Source of the DNA: Chthonomonadales bacterium
GTDB taxonomy: Bacteria; Armatimonadota; Chthonomonadetes; Chthonomonadales; CAJBBX01
Direction: 5' to 3'
DNA: 64,000 bases
Assembly (NCBI GenBank): GCA_027459625.1
Contig: DAIDHP010000001.1
Coordinates: 124,001 to 188,000 of the forward strand
The position numbers and the translations under genes are program-made. The notes beneath the pieces are model-generated. The model was given only the letters and a program-made list of their open reading frames with translations. It ran no database searches and was not told the DNA's origin. Of the stretch, positions 63,658 through 64,000 are shown piece by piece (positions within the stretch are counted from its first letter, which is position 1; each line of letters starts with the position of its first letter).

Positions 63658-64000
63658 CTATTCCAATCCGTTGACTGATTCCGCCCATATACGCGCTTCA
63701 TGCAAAATGGCTCTCAGGTCTCTTCCGGCATCCAATGCGTACGACCACCAATCTCTAATTCCCAAAGTTCTATGAGCATTCCAACAGATCGCTTTCAGAT
63801 GCATGTTCCCGGGACTACCAGTCAAGGTTAGATTGGCTTGGATCATGTGTCTATTCCTCCACTTAATCAGGCATTGCGGTGCGGCGAGGGAATTTTGGGG
63901 AATATCCAGTTGAATATCCATCCCATATTCACGTGCGAATTTTTCCATGATAGGTATCAAGGAGGCAAAACGTAGCTTATGATGATCCGCAAGCACCTGA
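63658..64000 (-). CDS. C-terminal part of an uncharacterised protein running off the right edge
   Basis: Open frame to window end, no recognisable motif. Confidence 0.4.
   Translation of the reverse strand, partial: QVLADHHKLRFASLIPIMEKFAREYGMDIQLDIPQNSLAAPQCLIKWRNRHMIQANLTLTGSPGNMHLKAICWNAHRTLGIRDWWSYALDAGRDLRAILHEARIWAESVNGLE

Noticed and set aside
63432-63660. Possible glycine riboswitch upstream of gcvT
   Set aside because: No recognisable conserved glycine-aptamer core on the minus strand by eye.

Overview
64 kb of bacterial chromosome, tentatively from an Armatimonadota-like or similar lineage (weak inference from gene content). Coding is dense on both strands. From left to right: (1) a minus-strand Alternative Complex III (Act) operon with a conserved small membrane protein and SCO1, plus a fused CtaA-CtaB heme A/heme O synthase; (2) a compact C5-cytosine methyltransferase + HNH nuclease pair, a candidate minimal restriction-modification system; (3) pabB-pabC fusion, URO-D-like protein, J-domain protein, TrxR-like ferredoxin reductase, queD, queF, GT2, CLC channel with CBS domains, SDR, dprA and a PQQ-propeller protein with an RGG/GYR-rich tail; (4) PhyH, a TPR-GT2 fusion, an orphan protein and the squalene cluster hpnCDE; (5) a group II intron (IIC-like) inserted at the junction of the hpnE stop codon and an intrinsic terminator; (6) a large Tat-exported protein with a permuted internal duplication, tRNA-Ser(GGA), a PIG-L deacetylase and a GxGYxYP-type protein; (7) an ECF sigma/anti-sigma/RseB-like operon, cdsA, sugar isomerase, AKR, GDH, FAD oxidoreductase and a secreted serpin; (8) a gcvT-H-PA-PB operon followed by a LipM/LplA-like gene. 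No CRISPR array, rRNA or prophage was seen. No unambiguously novel multi-gene system was found. The strongest leads are the intron insertion geometry, the permuted duplicated protein and the MTase-HNH pair. All family names come from reading motifs by eye; no searches were run.
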